From Aureimonas flava (GTDB taxonomy: Bacteria; Pseudomonadota; Alphaproteobacteria; Rhizobiales; Rhizobiaceae), in contig NZ_QYRN01000003.1 of the NCBI RefSeq assembly GCF_003583935.1, positions 364,309 to 428,308 on the forward strand: 64,000 nucleotides of DNA. Reading direction: 5' to 3'. Position numbers and translations under genes: made by a program. Under the pieces are notes generated by a model. The model was not told where the DNA came from. It did no database searches and worked only from the letters and a program-made list of their open reading frames with translations. Below, one piece after another: positions 1-9,620 of this stretch (its first letter is position 1; every line of letters starts with the position of its first letter).

Positions 1-131
1 GAGGCGCCTTCGGCAAGCTGCTCCCAGTCGGGGTTGAGCACATGGTCGCCCGCGTCGTGCTCCAGCACGCCCGGTCCGCGCGCCAGAAGGCGGGCGCGCA
101 GGTCGGCGGCATCGAACCGGGGCTCAGACAT
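1..131 (-). CDS. Probable NUDIX hydrolase (CoA pyrophosphatase-like), 5' part only
   Basis: Only the first 43 codons lie in the window; the gene runs off the left edge. The ATG at 131-129 sits inside the end of the DUF1285 gene, whose TGA is at 126-124, an 8-base overlap that suggests translational coupling. The visible peptide starts MSEPRFDAADLRARLLARGP and continues with a HVLNPDW stretch. In related alphaproteobacteria a DUF1285 gene is commonly followed by a NUDIX CoA pyrophosphatase, and the visible N-terminus resembles such proteins, but the NUDIX box itself is outside the window. The assignment therefore rests on context. Confidence 0.45.
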   Translation of the reverse strand, partial: MSEPRFDAADLRARLLARGPGVLEHDAGDHVLNPDWEQLAEGA

Positions 132-714
132 CGGCACCGTGCGGCAGCGGCACCGGAAACCACGCCGCACCCGAGGCGATACCCGCCTCGCCGCCCCGCT
201 CCTCGACGCGTTGGGCGAGATCGAAGGCGAGCGCGCGGGTGAGCCGGGCCTCCAGCCCGCCCCGCACGAGCACGTAGGGGCGAAACGCACCGTCGGCGTC
301 CGCCTCGAAGCGGAGCGGATGGGCCGTGTCCGCCTCCACCACGTCGCCCATGTTGGTGCGGAAGCTCAGGCGTCCCGCGTCGGCACTCATCTCCACCGCC
401 ACGAAGGGCGCATCCGCCACGCGGATCGGCAACTTCTCGGCCGGCGTCACCAGCACGAAGCCGCCGTCCGGCTCGCGCCGCAGCACGCTGGAGAAGAGGC
501 GCGCCAGCGCCGGGCGGTCGATCGGCCGCCCCTCGTGGAACCAGCGGCCCTCGGCGTCGATCGCCATGTCGATCGTCCCGCAATGGGCCGGGTCCCAGCG
601 TTCCACCGGCGGGGCGGAGAGGCCGGCCCGCTCGGCGCGCGAGACCAGCGCCTCCAGCGAGACGTCGCCGGGGAATGCGGTGGCGGACGGGTCGTCGGGT
701 GGCTGCGACATCAT
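124..714 (-). CDS. DUF1285 family protein
   Basis: About 196 residues. The central part (HCGTIDMAIDAEGRWFHEGR, then PALARLFSSVLRREPDGGF) is the characteristic DUF1285 pattern, a small cytoplasmic family of unknown function widespread in Proteobacteria. Two ATGs lie in tandem (714-712 and 711-709); either fits. Reading further upstream adds a basic low-complexity extension that does not look like protein. No signal peptide or membrane segment is seen. It overlaps the next gene by 8 bases and is divergent from the moxR operon, with about 180 bp between the two start codons for both promoters. Function is not known. Confidence 0.85.
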   Translation of the reverse strand: MMSQPPDDPSATAFPGDVSLEALVSRAERAGLSAPPVERWDPAHCGTIDMAIDAEGRWFHEGRPIDRPALARLFSSVLRREPDGGFVLVTPAEKLPIRVADAPFVAVEMSADAGRLSFRTNMGDVVEADTAHPLRFEADADGAFRPYVLVRGGLEARLTRALAFDLAQRVEERGGEAGIASGAAWFPVPLPHGADV

Positions 715-897
715 GCTTTGCCTTCCAGGGCTTCGCCCGGTGGCGGGCGGTGTCCCGCGCGTCTTATTTTGGCCGGGCTTGGCCGTCACCAGATAGTCGC
801 GCGTCCCGGTGCTTGCCAGACGACGCCGGCCTCGATTCTATGGGGCCATCCGCCGCCGTCGACCATCGCGACGCGACTCATCGAAAGGCCCCGAAGG

Positions 898-1908
898 ATG
901 ACGATTATCGCCCACCCGGAGCCCGTCCTGGATTCGCGCGCCATGGTGGAGGAAGCCGAGCGCGCGCTCGGCGACATCGCGAAGGCGCGCGAATCGGTCG
1001 CCCGCGTCATTTTCGGCCAGGAGAGCGTGGTGGAGCAGACGCTGGTGGCGATCCTGGCCGGCGGCCACGCGCTGCTGGTCGGCGTGCCGGGTCTGGCCAA
1101 GACCAAGCTGGTGGAGACGCTCGGCGTGGTTCTCGGGCTCGACGCGCGCCGCGTCCAGTTCACGCCCGACCTGATGCCGTCCGACATCGTCGGCACCGAG
1201 GTGATGGACCAGGACGAGACGGGCCGACGCTCCTTCCGCTTCGTGCGCGGGCCGGTCTTCGCCCAGCTCCTGATGGCCGACGAGATCAACCGCGCCAGCC
1301 CGCGGACGCAGTCCGCCCTGCTTCAGTCGATGCAGGAATATCACGTGACGGTGGCCGGCGAGCGGCACGACCTGCCCGCGCCCTTCCATGTGCTGGCGAC
1401 CCAGAACCCGCTGGAGCAGGAGGGCACCTACCCCCTGCCCGAGGCGCAGCTCGACCGCTTCCTGTGCCAGGTGGACGTGCACTACCCTTCGATGGAGGCG
1501 GAGCGGCGCATCCTCATGGCCACCACGGGCGTCGCCGAGGACAAGGCGGTCGGCGTGGTGACGGCGGACCGGCTGCGCGAGATCCAGACCCTGGTGCGCC
1601 GGATGCCTGTGCCCGAGAGCGTGGTCGACGCGATCCTCTCGCTGGTGCGCTCGGCCCGGCCTGGACAGGGCTCGGCGGAGGCCGACACGCACGTCGCGTG
1701 GGGCCCCGGGCCGCGCGCCTCGCAGGCGATGATGACCTGCGTGCGCGCCCGCGCGCTCTACGAGGGGCGCCTGGCCCCCTCGGTGGACGACGTGCGTGCG
1801 CTGGCCGAGCCGATCCTGCAGCACCGCATGGCGCTGAACTTCGCCGCGCGGGCCGAGGGGATCGGCGTGCGCGAGGTGATCGCCCGTCTCGCCAAGCAGG
1901 CCGGCTGA
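898..1908 (+). CDS. MoxR-family AAA+ ATPase
   Basis: 336 residues. MoxR proteins are AAA+ chaperone-like ATPases that usually act with VWA-domain or DUF58 partners in maturation of membrane or periplasmic complexes. Walker A reads GVPGLAKTK at residues 62-70 and Walker B is LLMADEIN near 124-131. The sensor region ATQNPLEQEGTYPLPEAQLD is the MoxR signature. The ATG at 898 is chosen because the upstream frame is low-complexity and GAAAGG lies about 9 bases before it. It is the first gene of a four-gene operon; the DUF58 gene begins 4 bp after its stop. The cellular target is unknown. Confidence 0.93.
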   Translation: MTIIAHPEPVLDSRAMVEEAERALGDIAKARESVARVIFGQESVVEQTLVAILAGGHALLVGVPGLAKTKLVETLGVVLGLDARRVQFTPDLMPSDIVGTEVMDQDETGRRSFRFVRGPVFAQLLMADEINRASPRTQSALLQSMQEYHVTVAGERHDLPAPFHVLATQNPLEQEGTYPLPEAQLDRFLCQVDVHYPSMEAERRILMATTGVAEDKAVGVVTADRLREIQTLVRRMPVPESVVDAILSLVRSARPGQGSAEADTHVAWGPGPRASQAMMTCVRARALYEGRLAPSVDDVRALAEPILQHRMALNFAARAEGIGVREVIARLAKQAG

Positions 1909-1912
1909 CGCC

Positions 1913-2827
1913 ATGGCGGCTGTGGGTCGCATCGCGGACGCCGTCACAGGGCGCGAGGCGCTGCATCGCGCGCGCCAGCGGGCGGCCCTCCTGCCCGACC
2001 TTCTGGTCGAGGCGCGCCGCGTCTCCGCCTCCGTGGCCACCGGCTGGCACGGGCGCCGGCGGCGGGGCACGGGCGAGAACTTCTGGCAGTTCCGCCCCTT
2101 CGTGGACGGCGAGCAGGTCTCGCGCATCGACTGGCGCCGCTCGGCGCGCGACGACAACGTCTACCTGCGCGACCGCGAATGGGAGGCCGCCCAGACCGTC
2201 TGGCTCTGGGCCGACCCGTCGCCCTCCATGCTCTACCAGAGCCGCGAGGGACTGGTGTCCAAGGAAAGCCGCGCGCTCGTGCTGGTGCTGGCGCTGGCCG
2301 AACTCCTGGCGCGCTCGGGCGAGCGGATCGGCTATCCGGGCGTGCTCGCGCCGGTCTCGGCGCGCAACGCGGCCGAGCGCATCGCCGCCGCCCTCCACAC
2401 CAACCGGCCGGCCGGGGGGTTCCCCGCGACCGATCGGCTCCGGCGCTTCAGCGAGATCGTGCTGGTGGGCGACTTCCTCGACCCGATCGACGCGCTGACC
2501 GAACGCGTGGACACGCTGGCGCGCCAGGGCGTGCGCGGCCATCTGGTCCAGGTGGCGGACCCGGCCGAGGTCGCCTTCCCCTATTCCGGCCGGACCGAGT
2601 TCCAGGACCCGGAAACCGGCTCCAAGCTCACCGCCGGGCGCGCCGAGGCGCTGCGCGAGCTCTACCGCGACGCCTTCGAGGCGCGCCGCCGCTTTCTCGG
2701 CGAGCATTGCCGGCGGCTCGGCTGGAGCCATACGTTCCACGCGACCGACCGTCTCGCCTCCGAGCCGCTGGTCGCCGTGCACGGCCATCTCAGCGGCCAG
2801 CCGCAGGCCATGAAGGCGCGAGCCTGA
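1913..2827 (+). CDS. DUF58 domain-containing protein
   Basis: 304 residues. DUF58 proteins are the usual partners of MoxR ATPases and carry a VWA-like fold in the C-terminal half. The hallmark segment lies at residues 53-90: GTGENFWQFRPFVDGE, then RIDWRRSAR and YLRDREWE. Unlike longer DUF58 proteins it has no N-terminal transmembrane pair, so it is probably cytoplasmic and peripheral. The TGA at 2825-2827 overlaps the next ATG (2827) by one base, so translation of the downstream membrane protein is probably coupled. The role is inferred only from its MoxR and DUF4159 neighbours. Confidence 0.92.
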   Translation: MAAVGRIADAVTGREALHRARQRAALLPDLLVEARRVSASVATGWHGRRRRGTGENFWQFRPFVDGEQVSRIDWRRSARDDNVYLRDREWEAAQTVWLWADPSPSMLYQSREGLVSKESRALVLVLALAELLARSGERIGYPGVLAPVSARNAAERIAAALHTNRPAGGFPATDRLRRFSEIVLVGDFLDPIDALTERVDTLARQGVRGHLVQVADPAEVAFPYSGRTEFQDPETGSKLTAGRAEALRELYRDAFEARRRFLGEHCRRLGWSHTFHATDRLASEPLVAVHGHLSGQPQAMKARA

Positions 2828-5685
2828 TGGGAGCCCTGTCCTTCGGCGCCCCGCTGCTCCTGGCCGGCCTTCTCGCACTGCCCGCGATCTGGTGGCTGCT
2901 GCGGCTGACCCCGCCGCGCCCGCAGACCGAGACCTTCCCGCCCCTGCGCATCCTCGAGCGTGTGCTCAAGCGCGAGGAGACGCCGGCGCGCAGCCCCTGG
3001 TGGCTGACGCTGCTGCGGCTGCTGCTCGCCGCGCTGGTGATCCTGGCGCTGGCCGCGCCGATCCTCAACCCGCGCGAAAGCGCGCTGACCGGCGACGGTC
3101 CCGTGGTCGTCATGCTCGACAACGGATGGGCCAGCGCGCGCGACTGGGACGAGCGGCGCGCGGCCGCCGAGGAGCTGATCCGCGAGGCGGGCGAGGCCGG
3201 GCGGCCGGTGTCGCTGCTGCTCACCGCGGAGGGTGCCGCCAACGATGCGGCGCCCGTGGAGGCCGCGACCGCGCTGGAGCGGCTGGCCGCCGCCGAGCCG
3301 CGCCCGATCGCGCCCGACCGCGCGGCGGCGGCCGAACGCCTCGCCGCCCTCGCCGGCGGCGGCACCGGCGCCAGCCTCGCCTTCCTGAGCGACGGGCTCG
3401 ACGGCGGCGGGCTGGAAGCCGCCGCGCAGAGTCTGCGTTCGCTCGGCCCCTCGCAGGTCATGCTCTACGCACCGCCCGTGGCGGCGCTGACCGGCCTCAC
3501 AGGCGCCCAGAACACGACCGAAGCTCTGGTGGTGCAGGCCGTGCGCCCCGCGGGCGACCCCGGCCCCGCGACCTACCAGCTCCGCGCTCTGGACGCGCAG
3601 GAGCGCGAGATCGGCCGCGCGCCGCTCGCCTTCGCCGCCGGCTCGACGGAGGCCGAGGCGCGCTTCGCCATCCCGGTGGAACTGCGCAACGACGTCGCGC
3701 GGATCGAGCGCGACGGCCTCAACGACGCGGCCTCCGTGCGCCTCGTGGACGAAAGCTTCCAGCGCCGGCGCGTGGCGCTGGTGTCGGGCGAGGCCGCCGA
3801 CCTCGCGCAGCCGCTGCTTTCGCCGCTCTACTACATCACCCGCGCGCTGGAGCCCTTCGCCGACCTCGTGCGCGCCGACAGCGCCGATCTCGGCACGGCG
3901 ATCCCGGCCTTGATCGAGCAACGCCCCTCGGTGATCGTGCTGGCCGACATCGGCGTCCTGCCCGACGCGGCGACGCAGGCGCTGAACGGCTTCCTCGAGA
4001 GCGGCGGCACGCTGGTGCGCTTCGCCGGCCCGCGCCTCGCCGCCTCCACGGCGGAGGACACGCTTGTCCCGGTGCGGCTGCGCGGCGGCGAGCGGCAGCT
4101 CGGCGGCGCCCTGTCGTGGTCGGAGCCCCAGCGGCTCGCGCCGATCCCCGACGGCAGCCCGTTTGCCGGCATCACGGTGCCGGACGACGTGACGGTCTCG
4201 CGCCAGATCCTGGCCGAACCCTCGGCGGACCTATCCGAGCGCACCTGGGCGGGCCTGGCCGACGGCACGCCGATCGTCACCGCCGCCGCGCGCGGCGCGG
4301 GCACCATCGTCCTGTTCCACACCACCGCCGAGGCCACCTGGTCGAACCTGCCGATCTCGGGCGCCTTCGTGGACATGCTGCGCCGGATCGTGTCGCTGTC
4401 GCGCGGGGCGTCGGGCACGGACGGCGGAACCGCCGAGACCAGCCTGCCGCCCTATCGCGTGATGAACGGGCAGGCGCGCCTCGTGCAGCCGGGCCCCGAC
4501 GTGCGCCCGCTGCTGCTGCGCCCGGGCGCGGCGCCGGTGCCGGGCCCGGAGACCCCGCCGGGCCTCTACGGCACGGCCGAGGGGTACCGCGCCCTGAACC
4601 TCCTCGGCGCCGACGCCACGCTGCGGCCTCTGCAGGCGTTCGACCTCGGCGCGCCCGTCGCCGCGCGCGCCTACGGCACGGCGGGCGCCACCGACCTGAC
4701 GCCCTGGCTGTTCGCGGGCGCCGTGGCGCTGTTCGCGCTGGATGCGCTGGCGCTCCTGTGGCTGAACGGCGGCTTCGCCCGTCTGCGGCGCGGGCTCGCC
4801 CGCCCGGCGGCGCCGGCGGCGCTCCTGGTGGCCGCCGCGCTTCTCGCCGGCATGGGTGGCTTGCCCGGCCGCGCCGAGGCGCAGGACGCCCCCTCGCCCG
4901 CCGCGCTCGCGACGCAGGGGCTGGAGGGCATCGACGCCGCGCGCGCGATCGCCGCCACCGAGACCACGCACCTCGCCTATGTGGAGACCGGCGAGGCCGC
5001 CACCGACGAGATCTCGCGCCAGGGCCTCGACGGGCTGTCGCAGTTCATCGCCTCCAAGACCGCGCTGGAGCCCGGCCCGCCCATGGCGGTCGACATCGCG
5101 GCCGACGAGCTGTCGTTCTATCCGATCCTGTACTGGCCGATCCGCGCCTCAGCTCCGATGCCGAGCCAGGAGGCGATCAGCCGGGTGGACGCCTACATGA
5201 AGCAGGGTGGCACGGTGCTGTTCGACGTGGAGGGCGACGCGATGGGCGACCTGTCGGGCACCACGGTCTCGGCCGGGCAGCGACGCCTGCGCGACATCCT
5301 GGCCGATCTCGACATCCCGCCGCTGGAGCCCGTGCCGCGCGACCACGTCCTGACCAAGGCCTTCTACATCATGGACAGCTTCCCCGGCCGGCACACGGGC
5401 TCGGACCTATGGGTCGAATCCCTGGTGCGCTCGGCCGATGCCGAGGCGCGGCCGGCGAGCGCGGGCGACGGCGTCTCGTCCATCATGATCACGTCCAACG
5501 ATCTCGCCAGCGCCTGGGCGGTGGACGACAACGGGCTGTTCGTCTTCCCCACGGACAACGCCGACCCGTCGCAGCGCGAATACGCCTACCGGGCGGGCGT
5601 CAACATCGTGATGTACGTGCTCACGGGCAACTACAAGGCCGACCAGGTCCACGTGCCGGCCCTTCTCGAGCGCCTGGGACAATGA
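2827..5685 (+). CDS. BatA-like / DUF4159 membrane protein
   Basis: 952 residues. The N-terminus has the two-helix BatA-type module: a helix around residues 8-22 (LLLAGLLALPAIWWLL), then a conserved loop with PPLRILERVLKREETPARSP and a second helix. A large presumably periplasmic VWA-like and amidotransferase-like region follows (for example VVVMLDNGWAS near 95, and FLESGGTLVRF). A transmembrane helix near 625-640 (WLFAGAVALFALDALALLWL) and another near 665 come next. The C-terminal 230 residues are DUF4159 (HLAYVETGEA, YPILYWPI, GGTVLFDVEGD). It is coupled by a one-base overlap to the DUF58 gene. No enzymatic function is established. Confidence 0.88.
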   Translation: MGALSFGAPLLLAGLLALPAIWWLLRLTPPRPQTETFPPLRILERVLKREETPARSPWWLTLLRLLLAALVILALAAPILNPRESALTGDGPVVVMLDNGWASARDWDERRAAAEELIREAGEAGRPVSLLLTAEGAANDAAPVEAATALERLAAAEPRPIAPDRAAAAERLAALAGGGTGASLAFLSDGLDGGGLEAAAQSLRSLGPSQVMLYAPPVAALTGLTGAQNTTEALVVQAVRPAGDPGPATYQLRALDAQEREIGRAPLAFAAGSTEAEARFAIPVELRNDVARIERDGLNDAASVRLVDESFQRRRVALVSGEAADLAQPLLSPLYYITRALEPFADLVRADSADLGTAIPALIEQRPSVIVLADIGVLPDAATQALNGFLESGGTLVRFAGPRLAASTAEDTLVPVRLRGGERQLGGALSWSEPQRLAPIPDGSPFAGITVPDDVTVSRQILAEPSADLSERTWAGLADGTPIVTAAARGAGTIVLFHTTAEATWSNLPISGAFVDMLRRIVSLSRGASGTDGGTAETSLPPYRVMNGQARLVQPGPDVRPLLLRPGAAPVPGPETPPGLYGTAEGYRALNLLGADATLRPLQAFDLGAPVAARAYGTAGATDLTPWLFAGAVALFALDALALLWLNGGFARLRRGLARPAAPAALLVAAALLAGMGGLPGRAEAQDAPSPAALATQGLEGIDAARAIAATETTHLAYVETGEAATDEISRQGLDGLSQFIASKTALEPGPPMAVDIAADELSFYPILYWPIRASAPMPSQEAISRVDAYMKQGGTVLFDVEGDAMGDLSGTTVSAGQRRLRDILADLDIPPLEPVPRDHVLTKAFYIMDSFPGRHTGSDLWVESLVRSADAEARPASAGDGVSSIMITSNDLASAWAVDDNGLFVFPTDNADPSQREYAYRAGVNIVMYVLTGNYKADQVHVPALLERLGQ

Positions 5686-5689
5686 CCCC

Positions 5690-7765
5690 ATGACCTGGTC
5701 GATCGACGTCTCGCCCTTCTTCTCCTGGACCGTGATCGCGATCCTGGCGGTGCCGGCCGCGCTGCTGGCCGTGGCGCTGCTGGCGGCGCGCATGCGCGGC
5801 GCGGTGGTGCGCAGCCTGGCGCTGGCGGCCCTGATCCTCGCGCTTCTCAACCCCGTGGTTCTGCGCGAGGAGCGCGATCCGCTGAAGAGCGTCGTCGCCG
5901 TGGTCGTGGACCGGAGCCAGAGCCAGACGATCGGCGAGCGCACGGCCCAGACCGACGCGGCGCTGGAGCGGCTGCGGCAGAACCTCGCCGCCTATCCGCA
6001 GTTCGAGGTGCGCACGATCGAGGCCCGCTCGGCCGGCGACGGCGACGCGACCACGGCGCTGTTCGCCGCGCTGCGCGACGGGCTTCGCGACGTCTCGCCC
6101 GCGCGCGTCGGCGGCGCCATCATGGTCACCGACGGGCAGGTGCACGACATTCCGGACGCCGCGGCCGCGCTGGGCTTCGACGCGCCGGTCCATGCCCTGG
6201 TCACCGGCCGCCCCGACGAGTTCGACCGGCGGCTGGAGCTCGTCACCTCGCCGCGCTTCGCCCTGGTGGACCAGCCGCAGACCCTGACCTTTCGCGTGGT
6301 GGAGGAAGGCCAGGGCGCGTCCGCCAACCCGGTCGAGGTGCAGATCTTCCTGAACGGCGACCTCGTGGAGCGGCGCAACGCCGTGCCGGGGCAGGACGCG
6401 CAGGTGCAGATCACCCTTCCGCGCGCCGGCAAGAACATCGTGGAGCTCTCGGCGGCGCGCGACGCGCGCGAGATCACCCCGGTCAACAACCGCGCCATCG
6501 CGGTGATCGACGGCATCCGCGAGAACCTGCGCGTGCTGCTCGTCTCGGGCGAGCCACACGCCGGCGAGCGGACCTGGCGCAACCTCCTGAAGTCGGACGC
6601 GGCGGTGGACCTCGTCCACTTCACCATCCTGCGCCCGCCCGAGAAGCAGGACGGCACGCCGATCAACGAGCTGTCGCTGATCGCCTTTCCGACGCGCGAG
6701 CTGTTCGTGGAGAAGATCGAGGACTTCGACCTCATCATCTTCGACCGCTACCAGAGGCGCGGCGTGCTTCCGACGCTGTACTACGACTACATCGCGCAAT
6801 ACGTGCAGAACGGCGGCGCCATGCTGATCGCCTCCGGGCCTGAATATGCCGGGCCCGATTCGGTCGCCAACTCGCCGCTGAGCGCCATCCTGCCGGCGAT
6901 GCCCACCGGGCAGGTGGACCAGCGCGCCTTCCGCCCGGTCCTGTCGGAGATCGGCCGCAAGCATCCCGTCACGCGCGACCTTCCCGGCGCCAGGGCGATG
7001 CCGCCGGACTGGAGCCCGTGGTTCCGCTCGGTGGACGTCGGCCAGACGCGCGGCGAGACCGTGATGACGGGGCCGGACGGAAAGCCGCTCCTGATCCTCG
7101 ACCGCGCCGGCGAGGGCCGCGTCGCGCTCCTTCTGTCGGACCAGGGCTGGCTGTGGTCGCGCGGCTACGAGGGCGGCGGCCCGCACGTGCCGCTGTTCCG
7201 CCGCCTCGCCCATTGGCTGATGAAGGAGCCGGAACTGGAGGAGGAGGCGCTCGATGCCGAGAGCCTCGGCACCGAGCTCACCGTCACGCGCCACACGATC
7301 GGCGACGATCCGGGTCCCGCCACCGTGGTCACCCCCTCGGGCCGCGCGGTGCAGCTCCCGCTCGCCCAGGGCGACGAAGGCGAATGGCGCGGCAGCCTCC
7401 AGGCCGACGAGCTCGGCCTCTACCAGGTGGCCAACGGGGACCTGCGCGCGCTGGCCCATGTCGGCCCGGTGAACCCGCGCGAGTATCGCGAGGCGATCTC
7501 CACCACGGCCAAGCTCCAGCCGATCGCGGACGCGACGCGCGGCTCCGTTCGCCGGCTGGCGGAGGCGACGGGCGACGTGTCGGTGCCGCGCGTCGTGCCG
7601 GTGTCGGGCCGGGCGGACGCGGAGGGGCGCGACTGGATCGGCCTGAAGACCACGGAGGAAAGCGTGCTGCGCGGCGTCGACCGCACGCCGCTCTTCGCCG
7701 GGTTCCTCGGCCTCGCGGTGCTGCTGCTCGCCCTCTCGGCCACCTGGTATCGCGAGGGTCGCTGA
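5690..7765 (+). CDS. Membrane protein with class I glutamine-amidotransferase-like fold
   Basis: 691 residues. Two N-terminal membrane helices (VIAILAVPAALLAVALLAA; LALAALILALLNPVVL) are followed by VVAVVVDRSQSQT, which resembles the first strand of a VWA domain. A later segment (LRVLLVSGEPHAGERTWRNL, DFDLIIFDRYQ, YVQNGGAMLIASGPEY) resembles the amidotransferase-like fold, with no obvious nucleophile Cys. A C-terminal helix (FLGLAVLLLALSATWY) anchors the end. It starts 4 bp after the DUF4159 gene and closes the operon. Probably an inner-membrane protein with a large periplasmic body that partners the preceding protein. Function unknown. Confidence 0.82.
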   Translation: MTWSIDVSPFFSWTVIAILAVPAALLAVALLAARMRGAVVRSLALAALILALLNPVVLREERDPLKSVVAVVVDRSQSQTIGERTAQTDAALERLRQNLAAYPQFEVRTIEARSAGDGDATTALFAALRDGLRDVSPARVGGAIMVTDGQVHDIPDAAAALGFDAPVHALVTGRPDEFDRRLELVTSPRFALVDQPQTLTFRVVEEGQGASANPVEVQIFLNGDLVERRNAVPGQDAQVQITLPRAGKNIVELSAARDAREITPVNNRAIAVIDGIRENLRVLLVSGEPHAGERTWRNLLKSDAAVDLVHFTILRPPEKQDGTPINELSLIAFPTRELFVEKIEDFDLIIFDRYQRRGVLPTLYYDYIAQYVQNGGAMLIASGPEYAGPDSVANSPLSAILPAMPTGQVDQRAFRPVLSEIGRKHPVTRDLPGARAMPPDWSPWFRSVDVGQTRGETVMTGPDGKPLLILDRAGEGRVALLLSDQGWLWSRGYEGGGPHVPLFRRLAHWLMKEPELEEEALDAESLGTELTVTRHTIGDDPGPATVVTPSGRAVQLPLAQGDEGEWRGSLQADELGLYQVANGDLRALAHVGPVNPREYREAISTTAKLQPIADATRGSVRRLAEATGDVSVPRVVPVSGRADAEGRDWIGLKTTEESVLRGVDRTPLFAGFLGLAVLLLALSATWYREGR

Positions 7766-7856
7766 CCTATCTCGCCCTTGCGGCGTGTTCCCGGACCTTC
7801 CCGTCCGGCCATGCGGCATGGGAGGCTGGGAGGTCCGGACGGAAGGCTCGAACGGC

Positions 7857-8873
7857 ATGTCCCGCATCTGTCTCGCCCTGCAGGGCGGCGGCGCGCACGG
7901 CGCCTTCACATGGGGGGTGCTCGACCGCCTCCTGGAAGACCCGACGATCGAGATCGCGGCCGTCAGCGGCACGAGCGCGGGCGCGTTGAATGCGGCGAGC
8001 CTTTCGGCCGGCATGGCGAGCGGCGGTCGCGAGGGCGCCCGCGAGGCGCTGCATCGCCTCTGGGAAACGGTGTCGGCCCGCTCGCCGCTCGGCGTGGTGG
8101 AAAGCAGCCTCCCCTTCTTTCCCTTCCCGCGCTCGATGGTCCATCAGGCGATCGAGCAACTGCGCTCGTTCAGCCAGTTCGTCTCGCCCTACAGCCCGAC
8201 GCGCCCCGGCGGCAATCCGCTGCGCGCCGTGGTGGAGGAGGCGATCGACCTGCCCCTGCTCCAGAGCCAGACCCTGATCCCGACCTTCGTCTCGGCGACC
8301 GACGTGGAGGCGGGCAGCGTTCGCGTGTTCTCGGGCGGGGAGCTGACCGCGGACGCGCTGCTCGCCTCCGCCTGCCTGCCGGACGTGTTCCGTGCCGTGG
8401 AGATCGACGGGCGGCACTACTGGGACGGCGGCTATCTCGGCAACCCGATGCTGACGCCGCTGTTCGCCACCGACCACGGCACGGCCGACCTCCTGATCGT
8501 GCAGGTGACGCCCTTCGTGCGGCCCGGCGTGCCCGACACGGCCGAGGAGATCATGGCGCGCGTCAACGAGATCACCTTCAACACCTCGCTGATGCGTGAC
8601 CTGCGGATGCTGACGGAGACCAAGCGGCTCGTGCGCGGCGAGGACCTCGAGAACCCCGTCCTGCGCCACATCGCGAGCCTCCGGCTCCACATGATCTCGG
8701 CCGGCGAGGAGCTGACGCGGCGCGGCGCCGTCGGCAAGCTCGACACGCGCTGGTCGGAGCTGACGGACCTGCGCGACCTCGGCCGCGCGGCGACCGAGCT
8801 CTGGCTGGAGCGGCACGGCGCCGATCTCGGGCACCGCACCTCCCTGCCCACCGAGGTCGAGGGTCTGGTCTAG
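7857..8873 (+). CDS. Patatin-like phospholipase
   Basis: 338 residues. Patatin domains hydrolyse acyl ester bonds of lipids with a Ser-Asp dyad. The oxyanion-hole motif GGGAHG is at residues 10-15, the nucleophile elbow GTSAG at 38-42 (Ser40), and the Asp of the DGG motif (WDGGYLGNP) is residue 190. The ATG at 7857 is preferred over upstream ATGs because GGAAGG precedes it by about ten bases and the family starts right at the glycine-rich strand. There is no signal peptide, so the enzyme is cytoplasmic or exported by another route. Its stop codon shares the CTAG at 8870-8873 with the stop of the convergent GNAT gene. Confidence 0.92.
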   Translation: MSRICLALQGGGAHGAFTWGVLDRLLEDPTIEIAAVSGTSAGALNAASLSAGMASGGREGAREALHRLWETVSARSPLGVVESSLPFFPFPRSMVHQAIEQLRSFSQFVSPYSPTRPGGNPLRAVVEEAIDLPLLQSQTLIPTFVSATDVEAGSVRVFSGGELTADALLASACLPDVFRAVEIDGRHYWDGGYLGNPMLTPLFATDHGTADLLIVQVTPFVRPGVPDTAEEIMARVNEITFNTSLMRDLRMLTETKRLVRGEDLENPVLRHIASLRLHMISAGEELTRRGAVGKLDTRWSELTDLRDLGRAATELWLERHGADLGHRTSLPTEVEGLV

Positions 8874-9382
8874 CGGCGCGGCTCCACCGCGCCGTGGACG
8901 CCCTCGAGGGCGCCGGGCACGAGTTCGAGGCCGAGGATGCGGGTCTCGTCCACCGGGCCGGGCATGACCACCGAGCCGACGGGCAGCGGCCGATAGCCGA
9001 GCGGTGTGTAGTAGGCGCGGTCGCCCACCAGGAAGATCGCCCGCTCGCCCGCCTGCCGCGCCGCCTCGGCCGCCATGGCCAGAAGCGTCCGGCCGATGCC
9101 CCGCTTCTTGAACCGGGGCCGCACGGCGAGCGGTCCAAGCATCACCACCGGCACGCCGCCGATCGCAACGCGCGTCTGGCGAACCGAGCCGACCACCTCG
9201 CCGCCCAGGATGGCGACCAGCGACAGGGCCGGGTCGTGGGGCGCGCGCTCGCGCACCCGCTCGGCGGCCCGCGTGAAGCGCCCCGGCCCGAAGGCCTCGG
9301 CGGCGATATCCTCGATGGCGGCGGCGAGTTCGGCGGTTTCCGCGCAGAAGCGCAGGTCGAGATCCTGGACGATGGACAGCAT
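8870..9382 (-). CDS. GNAT family N-acetyltransferase
   Basis: 170 residues. The acetyl-CoA binding signature is clear: VMLGPLAVRPRFKKRGIGRT (motif A, V-x-P-x-[KR]-x-x-G-[IV]-G) followed by AIFLVGDRAYYTPLGYRPL, the usual motif B with a Tyr in place for proton donation. The start at 9382 (MLSIVQDLDLRF) is where the family homology should begin; the upstream frame is Ser/Arg/Pro-rich and unlikely to be coded. It is convergent with the patatin gene and divergent from the hydroquinone reductase gene across 238 bp. The acyl acceptor is unknown. Confidence 0.9.
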   Translation of the reverse strand: MLSIVQDLDLRFCAETAELAAAIEDIAAEAFGPGRFTRAAERVRERAPHDPALSLVAILGGEVVGSVRQTRVAIGGVPVVMLGPLAVRPRFKKRGIGRTLLAMAAEAARQAGERAIFLVGDRAYYTPLGYRPLPVGSVVMPGPVDETRILGLELVPGALEGVHGAVEPRR

Positions 9383-9620
9383 GGACGGGTCCTGACGAAG
9401 AGACGCTGACGGCTCCGCCGCGCTCGCCCGGAGGGCCGGGTCAGGCGGTGGCGGCGTGGGCTCGGGCGGCTGGTGCCGCCTCCTGGCGTCGTCGTCGCAG
9501 CATCGGAAGAAACTCGTGGTCGTCGGGACTGCCTCTCGGCCGGCACGCTCCATATCATCGCCTGAGCGCCGCGTCGATAGCCGAGCGACGGGCGGCCGAA
9601 CGGTGCGAGGGAGCGGACGA

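Noticed and set aside
5621..8014. Long antisense ORFs (here 797 codons, and many similar ones over the window).
   Set aside because: They mirror real genes on the other strand, are Arg/Ala/His-rich, and lack domains or sensible starts; normal in high-GC DNA.
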